Assembly: GCA_004557405.1 (NCBI GenBank)
Contig: SFDZ01000016.1
Coordinates: forward strand, 1 to 39,672
DNA: 39,672 bases
Source of the DNA: Bacteroidales bacterium
GTDB taxonomy: Bacteria > Bacteroidota > Bacteroidia > Bacteroidales > Paludibacteraceae
Direction: 5' to 3'
The notes beneath the pieces were generated by a model that saw nothing but the letters and a program-made list of their open reading frames with translations, was not told the origin of the DNA and did no database searches. The translations under genes and the position numbers were made by a program. Shown one piece after another: positions 1 to 7,427 of this stretch (positions are counted from its first letter, which is position 1; each line of letters begins with the position of its first letter).

Positions 1-622
1 TCAAGAGGCCAAGATCCAAATCTATGCAGGTTTCCATGGTCCCCAAAGAAAAACATGTATCTTGGTGATTCGCACCCTTCTATCTCTGCAAAGGTCTATC
101 GGGCAAAGGTCGGAAACATCAGTATGAAAAGCAGCAAGACCGATCTCGCTGATTTCTTCAAACAACATTTTTCAGATGTCAAGTCGACTGATTTCCAACC
201 TCGTTATTCTGAGCATGGAATGATGTTCGGGTATGTCCGCTGCCTCTGCTGCTCGTCATCCCCTGTAGGTTTGTCGTGTTTGAAACAGAAAAAAGTCTGC
301 TGGACTGCATTCAGTTGTCCGGAAGCGTCGTCAACGGCGACACGCTCAAGATCGAGAGAGCGGACGACAAGACAGGCGTCCCCACATCCGTATCTCCCTC
401 TCTGCACCTCTATTTCTCTAGACCACCATCATCATTACAAATGTTCCTGAACATACGACGCTAGAGGAAGCCAAGACCTACGTCGTATCCTCCTTCCCCT
501 CCCCTTCCCTATCCCCTAGAGCACGCACAAAATCCAGCCCCTGTTCTTCTCGTTCTACGTTCCTCACGAAACCACCTTGAGCAGTTCTCTCTATCTCCAA
601 TATTTGAACATGGAGGAGGCTG
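1..622 (+). CDS. Partial eukaryotic RRM-domain protein gene with three mini-introns (foreign to the rest of the window)
   Basis: The frame is open from base 1 and contains an RNP2-like AKVGNIS segment (about 91-123), then breaks just before RNP1. Removing 231-268 (GTATGT...TGTAG) joins MMFG to FVVFETEKS, a proper RNP1 core, and continues through NGDTLKIERADDKTG as the end of an RRM. Removing 390-421 and 485-519 then gives TIIITNVPEHTTLEEAKTYV, which looks like the start of a second RRM, and a later SLYLQYLNMEEAGKA resembling its RNP1 strand. None of the three introns is a multiple of three long, yet each removal keeps the frame. RRM proteins with spliceosomal introns are eukaryotic; the very short introns suggest a compact fungal genome, which is inference. 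Both ends are missing, a possible fourth donor (GTAAGG) lies at 623, and the first ~90 bases may hide another intron. Confidence 0.72.
231..268 (+). other. Probable spliceosomal intron 1 (38 nt)
   Basis: It starts GTATGT, a classic fungal 5' splice site, and ends TGTAG. It is pyrimidine-rich. It interrupts a Gly codon after two bases, and its removal restores an RRM RNP1 core (GFVVF). I see no clear branch-point consensus. Confidence 0.72.
390..421 (+). other. Probable spliceosomal intron 2 (32 nt)
   Basis: It starts GTATCT, has a pyrimidine tract, and ends CTCTAG. It sits between codons. Removal keeps the frame open and joins the linker after the first RRM to the start of a second RRM-like stretch. 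Confidence 0.65.
485..519 (+). other. Probable spliceosomal intron 3 (35 nt)
   Basis: It starts GTATCC, is nearly pure pyrimidine, and ends CCCTAG. It sits between codons. Its removal leads from EEAKTYV into a downstream exon with an RRM-strand-like segment (LYLQYLNMEEAGKA). That exon is less clearly RRM-like than the earlier ones. Confidence 0.55.
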
Positions 623-672
623 GTAAGGCATGTTTTCCTTCTCCTTGTTCATTTTTTACGCGCTAAATTTTT

Positions 673-758
673 ACCCCCAACCCCCTGCCTACCGGCAGGC
701 AGGCCTAAAGGGGGCTGTTGTCGGTGTTTTTATGGGAGTTAAAGTCCCCTTTAGGGGA
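673..758. repeat. Nested inverted repeats in the bacterial intergenic region
   Basis: Outer arms ACCCCCAACCCCCT (about 673-686) and AAAGGGGG (707-714) enclose a second palindrome in which TGCC pairs with GGCA around TACC (686-698), extended by a repeated GGCAGGCAGG. A second palindrome, TCCCCTTTAGGGGA, lies at 745-758. Such CCCC/GGGG foldbacks are common between Bacteroidota genes and could act as a terminator or a mobile palindrome. This element marks where recognisably bacterial sequence begins; the rest of ~660-860 shows no gene. Confidence 0.6.
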
Positions 759-860
759 TTTAGGGGTAGTAGAAATTGTAGATTTTACCCCTACCTTAAA
801 CTCTTAAACTCTTGCACTCATCCACTTTGCACCCGGCGCGAAAATTTGCTGTTCAAAAAC

Positions 861-891
861 TTGCATATTTTCCGAAAAAAATATACTTTTG
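861..891 (+). promoter_or_regulatory. Bacteroidota-type promoter for the envelope operon at 914-3876
   Basis: A -33 TTG at 861-863, a 20-nt spacer, and the -7 element TACTTTTG at 884-891 fit TTG-N19-21-TAnnTTTG. Transcription should start near 896, which excludes in-frame starts upstream and selects the ATG at 914, with a leader of only about 17 nt. Confidence 0.75.
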
Positions 892-913
892 TGGCAAGAT
901 TAAAACGATTTTT

Positions 914-1615
914 ATGAAAACTACCGTGTACGGCGTTATTTGCGCATTGCTGCTGGCTGCGTTGCTACATGCTGTTCCTGCCGTCGGACAAACGGATGCT
1001 GCCCAATCCACATCTATTGCCTCACACAAAGGGGGCAACGTGTATCAGCCCGTGACACAGCACCACGAACTGCGCATCGGCTGGGGCGACATGATGTTCG
1101 AAACCCTTGTGTGGCACGACAAAACACTTCTGCCCAATGCCAACAGCAACATCATTCCCAAAAACTATCGCTACACACAACATTGGTTTGCCGAATACCT
1201 GTATCACTTGAATTTCTGGTTTAGTTTTGGAGGCATGGTCGATTACGGCGGCGTGTATTGGGATAATATGGCAAGCAATGGCACCGACGATTTACAATTT
1301 GTGTACACCGCATGGTTTGCCAACATCGCAATGGTGCCAACGATACGATTCACCTACTACGACAAAGATTTGGTACGCCTCTACTCCGCTTTGGGCTACG
1401 GCATCAACATCAACACCGGCACCGAAGTGGACTACAAAGGACGGACCACAGCCTGCGCCGGCGTGCTAAACCTGACACTGTTGGGCGTGAGCGTAGGCAA
1501 CGAACATGTGTTTGGCAGCGTGGAATTGGGCGGCACATTCTCGATGGCCAACAAACAAGAAATTTACTTGCTCGACTCGCGCATATTCACTGCCTCGGTC
1601 GGCGTACGATTCTGA
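914..1615 (+). CDS. Predicted outer-membrane beta-barrel protein (233 aa)
   Basis: I do not recognise a named family. The product begins with an Sec signal peptide (MKTTVYGVICALLLAAL, likely cleaved after the AVGQ region near residue 26). The rest alternates polar and aromatic residues in strand-like segments rich in Gly, Tyr and Trp, and ends VGVRF, the terminal-Phe signature of BAM-inserted barrels. The frame is open further upstream, but the promoter at 861-891 would initiate after that start, so I choose ATG 914. It is the first gene of an operon with two lipoprotein genes, only 31 nt before the next, so a shared outer-membrane role is likely. The substrate or partner is unknown. Confidence 0.75.
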   Translation: MKTTVYGVICALLLAALLHAVPAVGQTDAAQSTSIASHKGGNVYQPVTQHHELRIGWGDMMFETLVWHDKTLLPNANSNIIPKNYRYTQHWFAEYLYHLNFWFSFGGMVDYGGVYWDNMASNGTDDLQFVYTAWFANIAMVPTIRFTYYDKDLVRLYSALGYGININTGTEVDYKGRTTACAGVLNLTLLGVSVGNEHVFGSVELGGTFSMANKQEIYLLDSRIFTASVGVRF

Positions 1616-1646
1616 CATTCCGCCAACAATCATAAAATCCTGCATT

Positions 1647-2957
1647 ATGAAAAAAATCTATCACCTACTGCTTGCAACGTTAACGGTGCTGCTTACCGGA
1701 TGTTACAACGAAAATATCTATTTGGTTGATTTTCAGAATAGTAACACCGCAGACGGAATTTTCCATGTGGTATCGCAGAAAACGACCGACATGGAACACA
1801 TCCAATGGAGCGAAGCACAACAAGAACTCTTTGCCCAATCGACAACGACTCAGACACCCGACGACTCCGTTTCGGCACCGCAACGCGCATCGTCCACCAA
1901 CATGAATGCCGTAGTGCAACAACTTATCGATTGGGGACACGGCAAAAAAGCCATCGAATTGGCGGGCATTTACACCTCGGAGGACACCAAAAAAAATCCC
2001 ATCACACTGTCGGGCAAAGTGATTCTGCCTGCCGACCTGAAAATAAAACGCTACATCCTCGTATCGCACTACACCATTGCGTCCAACGAGGAGGCGCCAA
2101 GTCAAACTTTCTCGCTCGAAGCCATGTTGGTCGGGTTGGGCTACGCACTTATCATACCGGACTACATCGGCTACGGCATTACCGCCGACAAGGTTCATCC
2201 GTATTTGGTGTTGGAAACCACCGCTATAAATGTGCTTGACATGTATTTTCAGGTGCTGCCATTTATGGAGGCGGCAGGAGTGGCGCCGGAGCATGACGAC
2301 ATCTATCTGATGGGCTATTCGCAAGGCGGCGCAGTTACCATGGGCGTGCAACACATGATAGAAACACGCTATGCCGACCGCATAAAAATTCGACGTGTAT
2401 TTGCCGGCGGCGGTCCGTACGATGTGAAAGCTACATACGACAAGTTCATCGAAACCAACTATGCGTCGTATCCGTGCGCCGTGCCGCTGATGACACAAGG
2501 CGTGGTAGTGGGCAACGACCTCAAATTGAACCTGAAAACCATTCTGCAACCACGTATCTACGAAAATCTTGACGAATGGATAAACACAAAAAAATACACC
2601 ACATCACAAATAAACACACTGATAGGCACGCATGTAACTGACAAACTACTGACTCCTGTCGGCATGGACAGAACCAGCCCCGAAATATCCGAACTATACA
2701 AAGCGCTCACACTCAACTCGATATTGTCCTACTCGTGGACTCCCCAAGCACCGGTATTTATATTCCACTCCATCGACGACGACATCGTACCATACATCAA
2801 CGCTACGTTGGCCAAAAGTAAATGGCAAAATGCAAATATACAATACAACTTCGGGCACTATGGCAACCACGTTGCCGGACTGCTGCGCTTTATCATGAAT
2901 GTACGCACACTACTAATCAATGAGGAGATGGAAGAAAATGGCAACTACGATTTCTAA
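1647..2957 (+). CDS. Alpha/beta-hydrolase lipoprotein, secretory-lipase-like (436 aa)
   Basis: The leader MKKIYHLLLATLTVLLTGC carries a lipobox with Cys19, so this is an SPII lipoprotein. The body is an alpha/beta hydrolase: strand and oxyanion region YILVSHYTIASNEEAP, then LIIPDYIGYG, a nucleophile elbow GYSQGG with Ser225, a strand PVFIFHSIDDDIVPY offering the acid among Asp377-379, and a late His (His404 or His408 in FGHYGNHVAG). The layout resembles secretory lipases and esterases that act on acyl esters in the periplasm or at the cell surface; the real substrate cannot be read from the sequence. The start is the ATG at 1647, because the upstream in-frame extension overlaps the preceding gene and lacks a signal peptide. 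It overlaps the next gene by 20 nt, indicating co-transcription. Confidence 0.82.
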   Translation: MKKIYHLLLATLTVLLTGCYNENIYLVDFQNSNTADGIFHVVSQKTTDMEHIQWSEAQQELFAQSTTTQTPDDSVSAPQRASSTNMNAVVQQLIDWGHGKKAIELAGIYTSEDTKKNPITLSGKVILPADLKIKRYILVSHYTIASNEEAPSQTFSLEAMLVGLGYALIIPDYIGYGITADKVHPYLVLETTAINVLDMYFQVLPFMEAAGVAPEHDDIYLMGYSQGGAVTMGVQHMIETRYADRIKIRRVFAGGGPYDVKATYDKFIETNYASYPCAVPLMTQGVVVGNDLKLNLKTILQPRIYENLDEWINTKKYTTSQINTLIGTHVTDKLLTPVGMDRTSPEISELYKALTLNSILSYSWTPQAPVFIFHSIDDDIVPYINATLAKSKWQNANIQYNFGHYGNHVAGLLRFIMNVRTLLINEEMEENGNYDF

Positions 2958-3876
2958 CACTATGGCACCACTGAAACTGCTTGCCGTTGCGGCAGCGCTG
3001 ACCATCGCCATCGGGTTGTGCAGTTGCGACCCCAACGCCAAAGCCTACACCAAACGCATCGACATCGCCATCGATGTGCAAAACATATCCGAAGGTTTTG
3101 TTCAAGTCGAATTTAGCACCAGCCGCGAAGCGTTTTATCTCATCGGCATTCAGCCGGCCAAAGAGCATATCGACCCGCAAAAAATAGCAAAAACCTTTAT
3201 GCTCCTTGCATTGGACAGCGCCTATCTCGATTACCTGAAGTGGCGCAACGGTCAACTGACCAATTTAACCCCGTTTGTGGCCGATTTTTCGTCCCACTCG
3301 TTGCAGTACGGCACCACCAACCGCACCTTCTGTTTCCTGCAACCCGACACCGATTATTGGATTTTTGCCTTCGGCGTCAATCCCGAATCAAACAAACCGT
3401 TCGGACAACTATTTTTGGAAACGATTACCACCAAACACGCATCAACCCTATCGATGGACTTTCAATACCGTGTCCGCGGCGAATGGGATTACGTTTATCC
3501 AAAAGACACAGCCGGCAAAATCATTTCGGACATTCCGTGGGTAGGAATGACAATAGACAGTGTGGAACTGCGTCAAAACGGTTGTCGCGTGCCCGGCGAA
3601 TTTTTTGTGCGAGAATTCAAACACATCTACGACGCGCAAGAGTACGATAAAGCATTTTACGGTGTAATCGCCCACCAAAACAACGGCGACGCAAACGGCA
3701 CCACAACCACATGTTTCGAACCAGGACACACCTATTACAGCGCCTTTGCGCTATTAGATGGTCCCATCACATTCCCGCCGGCCGAAAACAAATACGACAT
3801 CTACCGTTTCACATGGCACGGTCCCGAAACCGACCTCAATTTTACGCACGAAGACTGCACGCACGGTGCGTGGTAA
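2938..3876 (+). CDS. Lipoprotein of unknown function with FN3-like modules (312 aa)
   Basis: A hydrophobic leader ends in IGLCSC, a plausible SPII lipobox. The start could be ATG 2938, preceded by a purine-rich AGGAG-like stretch inside the end of the upstream gene, or ATG 2962; both give the same mature protein. Two segments look like the F strands of fibronectin-III or Ig-like modules: FLQPDTDYWIFAFGVN and FEPGHTYYSAFALLDG. I see no catalytic motif. It is the last gene of the three-gene operon and ends a few bases before a strong hairpin. A surface or periplasmic partner of the barrel and the hydrolase is the simplest guess. Confidence 0.7.
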   Translation: MATTISNTMAPLKLLAVAAALTIAIGLCSCDPNAKAYTKRIDIAIDVQNISEGFVQVEFSTSREAFYLIGIQPAKEHIDPQKIAKTFMLLALDSAYLDYLKWRNGQLTNLTPFVADFSSHSLQYGTTNRTFCFLQPDTDYWIFAFGVNPESNKPFGQLFLETITTKHASTLSMDFQYRVRGEWDYVYPKDTAGKIISDIPWVGMTIDSVELRQNGCRVPGEFFVREFKHIYDAQEYDKAFYGVIAHQNNGDANGTTTTCFEPGHTYYSAFALLDGPITFPPAENKYDIYRFTWHGPETDLNFTHEDCTHGAW

Positions 3877-3883
3877 CACATTC

Positions 3884-3923
3884 AAAAAAAAGGCTGTCCG
3901 ACCCAAGTCAGACAGCCTTTTTT
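3884..3923. terminator. Bidirectional rho-independent terminator
   Basis: An A-tract, the stem GGCTGTCcGAC / GTCaGACAGCC, and a T-tract lie between the convergent envelope operon and nqrF. The A and T tracts on either side let it end transcription in both directions. Confidence 0.85.
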
Positions 3924-3943
3924 GCAACATTTCGCCAAGCACT

Positions 3944-5227
3944 TTATCCGCCGAAGTTGTCGAAACGAATCATATCGTCCTCGACACCAAGGCTGTGGAG
4001 CAAATCGAGCACCGTTTTGGCCATCATCGGAGGGCCGCAGAGGTAATACTCGATATCCTCGGGAGCATCGTGCTGCTTGAGGTAGGTGTCGCCCAATACG
4101 GGAGCGATGAATCCCGGCGTATATTTCACACCCAGAGCATCGGCTTTGGGGTCGGGACGGTCGAGCGCCAAATGGAAATGGAAATTCGGATACTCTTTTT
4201 CCAACTCGAGGAAATCTTCCATGAAGAACACTTCGTCGATGGCACGAGCGCCGTAGAAATAGTGCATCTCGCGGTCGCGCGTGTGCAACGTTTTGAGCAT
4301 GTGCATGATTTGCGCACGCAACGGAGCCATACCGGCGCCACCGCCAACCCAAATCATCTCGCGTTTCGAGTCGAACACGGGGTGGAAATCGCCATAAGGA
4401 CCCGACATTGTTACTTTATCGCCGGGTTTGAGGCTGAAGATGTAGGTCGAAGCGATACCGCACGGCACATCCATGAATCCCGGTCCCTGCTCTTTCGGCT
4501 TGAACGGCGGTGTGGCAATACGCACTGTCAGCGTGATGATGTCGCCCTCGTCGGGATAGTTGGCCATGGAGTAGGCACGAATGGTCGGCTCGGCGTTTTT
4601 CTGTTTCAAGCCGAACAGACCGAATTTTTCCCACACGGGCACATACAGGTCGCCAATGAGCGAACGGTCGAAATCGTTGTAGTCGATGTCGTAAGCCGGA
4701 ATTTTGATTTGCGCATACGAACCGGGAATAAAGTCCATGTGTTCGCCGGGCGGCAGTTTCACCTTAAACTCTTTGATGAAACTTGCCACATTGCGGTTGC
4801 TGATAACCTCGCACTCCCATTCTTTCACGCCGAGCACGCTTTCGGGCACCTTGATGCTGAGGTCGCCTTTCACTTTCACTTGGCAACCCAAACGCCAATG
4901 GTCTTTTTGTTGTTTACGCGAGAAGTGAACGGTTTCGGTCGGCAGAATTTCGCCGCCACCCTCGAGCACCTGACATTTGCACTGTCCGCACGAACCTTTG
5001 CCGCCACAGGCCGAAGGCAAAAACACACCGGCATTGGCCATGGCGCTGAGCAGCGAACCACCCGATGCCACTTCCATCTCTTTATCGCCGTTGAGCGTAA
5101 CTTTCACATTGCCCGACGCCACCAAATAGCGTTTGGCAATAAGCAACACGATGACCAGCAAAATGATGACCGCCAAAAAGACAATCAAACTGGAGAGTAT
5201 TGCAGTGGAATTGATTTCAAGTAACAT
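3944..5227 (-). CDS. nqrF: Na+-translocating NADH:quinone oxidoreductase subunit F (427 aa)
   Basis: NqrF is the cytoplasmic NADH-oxidising entry point of Na+-NQR and passes electrons from FAD to a [2Fe-2S] cluster. The N-terminus is one membrane helix (about residues 8-31). A plant-type ferredoxin domain follows, with ligands Cys74, Cys80, Cys83 and Cys115 in the pattern C-x5-C-x2-C...C. The reductase part has the FAD motif RAYSMANYP, the nucleotide-binding segment WVGGGAGMAPLRAQI and YYLCGPPMM, and the protein ends in FDNFGG. Length and motifs are as expected for an intact protein. It is the last gene of nqrABCDEF, 30 nt after nqrE. Confidence 0.97.
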   Translation of the reverse strand: MLLEINSTAILSSLIVFLAVIILLVIVLLIAKRYLVASGNVKVTLNGDKEMEVASGGSLLSAMANAGVFLPSACGGKGSCGQCKCQVLEGGGEILPTETVHFSRKQQKDHWRLGCQVKVKGDLSIKVPESVLGVKEWECEVISNRNVASFIKEFKVKLPPGEHMDFIPGSYAQIKIPAYDIDYNDFDRSLIGDLYVPVWEKFGLFGLKQKNAEPTIRAYSMANYPDEGDIITLTVRIATPPFKPKEQGPGFMDVPCGIASTYIFSLKPGDKVTMSGPYGDFHPVFDSKREMIWVGGGAGMAPLRAQIMHMLKTLHTRDREMHYFYGARAIDEVFFMEDFLELEKEYPNFHFHLALDRPDPKADALGVKYTPGFIAPVLGDTYLKQHDAPEDIEYYLCGPPMMAKTVLDLLHSLGVEDDMIRFDNFGG

Positions 5228-5257
5228 ATATTCTGATATTTTTTTGTGAATTGAATC

Positions 5258-5902
5258 TTAAATTTTCAGTCCGCTGAAGCACAAGAACGCCATTGCCATC
5301 AAGCCAACGGTGATGAACGTGATGCCCAAACCGCGCAACGGTGCAGGCACATTGCTGTACTCCATTTTTTCGCGGATGGCCGCCAGCCCCACGATGGCCA
5401 ACATCCAACCAAGGCCGGAGCCAAGCGCGTAGGCCAGCACGTCCCACATGCTCGTGAGGGCTTTGGGGTCGGTGGCATCGAGGCCGACACGCTGCTGCAT
5501 GAACAACGCGCAACCCATGATGGCGCAGTTCACGGCTATCAGCGGCAGAAAAATGCCCAGCGACGCATAGAGCGACGGCGAAAATTTTTCGACAATCATC
5601 TCGACCAACTGCACGATGGCCGCAATAACCGCAATGAAAAGGATGAAACTCAGGTAACTCAAATCGAGTGTAGCAAAACTATCGCCCAACCAAGCCAGCG
5701 CGCCGGCACTCAGCACATAGCGCTCGAGCAGGTAGTTCACCGGCAACGTGATGAGCAGCACAAACGTAACCGCCACACCAAGTCCGAGCGACGTTTTCAC
5801 ATTTTTCGACACTGCCAGGTACGAACACATACCCAGAAAGTAGGCGAAAATCATGTTGTCCACAAAAATGGACCGAACAAATAAACTTAAAGCGTGTTCC
5901 AT
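5258..5902 (-). CDS. nqrE: Na+-translocating NADH:quinone oxidoreductase subunit E (214 aa)
   Basis: This is an integral membrane subunit with about six helices that pairs with NqrD. In the family, two conserved Cys from each of NqrD and NqrE hold an iron-sulfur centre in the membrane that relays electrons between NqrF and NqrC. Here they are Cys26 (in FLGMCSYLAV) and Cys126 (in IAVNCAIMGC). The protein is slightly longer than usual (about 198-202 aa), apparently through a longer loop near residues 59-80, which shifts the second Cys by about six positions. It lies 14 nt after nqrD and 30 nt before nqrF. Confidence 0.96.
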   Translation of the reverse strand: MEHALSLFVRSIFVDNMIFAYFLGMCSYLAVSKNVKTSLGLGVAVTFVLLITLPVNYLLERYVLSAGALAWLGDSFATLDLSYLSFILFIAVIAAIVQLVEMIVEKFSPSLYASLGIFLPLIAVNCAIMGCALFMQQRVGLDATDPKALTSMWDVLAYALGSGLGWMLAIVGLAAIREKMEYSNVPAPLRGLGITFITVGLMAMAFLCFSGLKI

Positions 5903-5916
5903 ATTCTTCTATTCCT

Positions 5917-6540
5917 TTATTTTTCCTGTAAATCTTTATCCACCGAGCGATGTACCCAGATGACGCAAGCCACTAGAATCAAAGCCATGGCCGGCATCAT
6001 CATCAGGCCGCAGTTCACATAGCCGGCATTGTACACGCATTGCGGAACGACCGGATAGCCCAGCAATGTGCCGCTGCCAAGCAATTCGCGGAAAAATGCC
6101 ACCACAATCAGTATCAGCGCATAACCAACGCCGTTGCCCACACCGTCGAGGAACGAGTCCCACGGTTTGTTGCCCATGGCAAACGCTTCGAGTCGTCCCA
6201 TCAAAATACAGTTGGTGATAATCAGACCGATATACACCGACAACTGTACGCTGACATCGTAAACGTAGGCTTTCAGCACCTCGCTGACAATGGTTACCAA
6301 GGCAGCCACCACCACCAGTTGCACGATGATGCGCACGCTGCTCGGGATGGTGTTGCGAATGAGCGAAATGACCACATTTGCCAACGCCACAATGACCGTT
6401 ACCGACAAGCCCATGACGAGAGCCGGTTTCAGTTCCACCGTAACGGCCAACGCCGAGCAAATGCCCAAAACCTGCACGGCCACCGGATTGTTTTTGCTCA
6501 ACGGGCCGAGCAATGTATTCAACAATTTTTCGTTTTTCAT
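5917..6540 (-). CDS. nqrD: Na+-translocating NADH:quinone oxidoreductase subunit D (207 aa)
   Basis: This six-helix membrane subunit is homologous to NqrE and is inserted with inverted topology beside it. The conserved cluster-ligating cysteines are Cys28 (in VLGICSALAV) and Cys111 (in LIITNCILMGR). The motif NPVAVQVLGICSALAVT near the start is typical of the family. Its ATG overlaps the end of nqrC by 4 nt (ATGA arrangement), implying translational coupling. Length and motifs look intact. Confidence 0.97.
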   Translation of the reverse strand: MKNEKLLNTLLGPLSKNNPVAVQVLGICSALAVTVELKPALVMGLSVTVIVALANVVISLIRNTIPSSVRIIVQLVVVAALVTIVSEVLKAYVYDVSVQLSVYIGLIITNCILMGRLEAFAMGNKPWDSFLDGVGNGVGYALILIVVAFFRELLGSGTLLGYPVVPQCVYNAGYVNCGLMMMPAMALILVACVIWVHRSVDKDLQEK

Positions 6541-7400
6541 ATCTCTTTTCCTCCAAATTCTTCGTTAGTAGTTTCTTCGGCCGATGCCTGACGCAGGAAC
6601 GGCTCGTACGCACCGATGCACGACTGCAGCATGGTTTCTACACCTTTCGATGTGATGGTGCCGCCCGAAATGGCATCCACCTGTTCTTGTCCGTCGGCCA
6701 CCTGACCGGCTTTCATCACGCCAATCGACACAAACGCACCATCGCGCATGATGTGTTTGCCCTCGAACTGTTGTTGAAATTTCGGTGTGGCGATGTTGGC
6801 ACCAAGTCCCGGAGTTTCGCCGGCGTGCGAGAAATAGACGCCATACACCGTGTTTTTGTCGTCGTTGAGTGCGATGTAGCCCCAAATGGCTCCCCACAAA
6901 CCGGCGCCATGCAGCGGAATGATGTACTTCGTGGCGCCATCGACATCGGCCACATAGAGCGGCAGTTGGTCTTCAGCGGCTTTCACATCGAAGTCGATTA
7001 CAGGGTCGAGCGTGCGCACCACCGCGCCGGCGGCATCGAGCAGATAATAATGCTTGATGGTGCGGGCATAGGTTTCGGCAGCATCGCCTTGTGTCAAATC
7101 GACCGCGGGCAGCGAACTGAGGATTTGTTTTTTGGTGTCGAGTTTTACGTTGTCGTTTTGGCGGTCTTTCAGTGCGCCCGACGTAACCGACAGCAGCAAA
7201 GCCACTATCACCACTATCACGGTGGTGAAAATCAGAATGTAGGCATTGCTGTTTTTGTTAATCGTTTTTTTTGCGGGTTTGCCTTCGTCAATCAACTCGA
7301 ACACCGATGCCGGTTGTTGGCATTGAGGGCATTTCTCGGGAGCAGAATCGCCCTCGTGAATGTATCCGCAGATTGTGCATCTATATTTTTTTGTTGCCAT
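6537..7400 (-). CDS. nqrC: NqrC of Na+-NQR with an N-terminal rubredoxin-like domain (287 aa)
   Basis: Residues about 5-38 form a rubredoxin or rubrerythrin-tail iron site: Cys8-x2-Cys11 in YRCTICGYIHEG and Cys24-x2-Cys27 in PEKCPQC. A Lys-rich linker leads to one membrane helix (about 53-72) and then the usual NqrC domain. The covalent-FMN site is Thr248 in DAISGGTIT, where the family usually has SGAT. Ordinary NqrC starts just before the membrane helix, so the rubredoxin part is extra. With the family topology (FMN domain outside) the rubredoxin would sit in the cytoplasm, near NqrF. It may accept or donate electrons there, which is inference. The start is secure because the Cys motif needs it and nqrB ends 27 nt upstream. 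Confidence 0.95.
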   Translation of the reverse strand: MATKKYRCTICGYIHEGDSAPEKCPQCQQPASVFELIDEGKPAKKTINKNSNAYILIFTTVIVVIVALLLSVTSGALKDRQNDNVKLDTKKQILSSLPAVDLTQGDAAETYARTIKHYYLLDAAGAVVRTLDPVIDFDVKAAEDQLPLYVADVDGATKYIIPLHGAGLWGAIWGYIALNDDKNTVYGVYFSHAGETPGLGANIATPKFQQQFEGKHIMRDGAFVSIGVMKAGQVADGQEQVDAISGGTITSKGVETMLQSCIGAYEPFLRQASAEETTNEEFGGKEI

Positions 7401-7427
7401 AAATAGTTCTCCTTCAAAAAAAAATTA

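Noticed and set aside
204..407. Minus-strand 67-codon frame and the unspliced plus-strand frame at 55-450 as bacterial genes
   Set aside because: Neither resembles a bacterial protein, and the plus-strand region is explained better as exons and introns of an RRM gene.
812..913. Longer start (ATG 812) for the barrel protein
   Set aside because: The promoter at 861-891 initiates downstream of it, and the ATG at 914 begins a clean signal peptide.
3758..5224. 488-codon plus-strand frame opposite nqrF
   Set aside because: It is the antisense shadow of nqrF in the same codon register; nqrF motifs are unmistakable on the minus strand.
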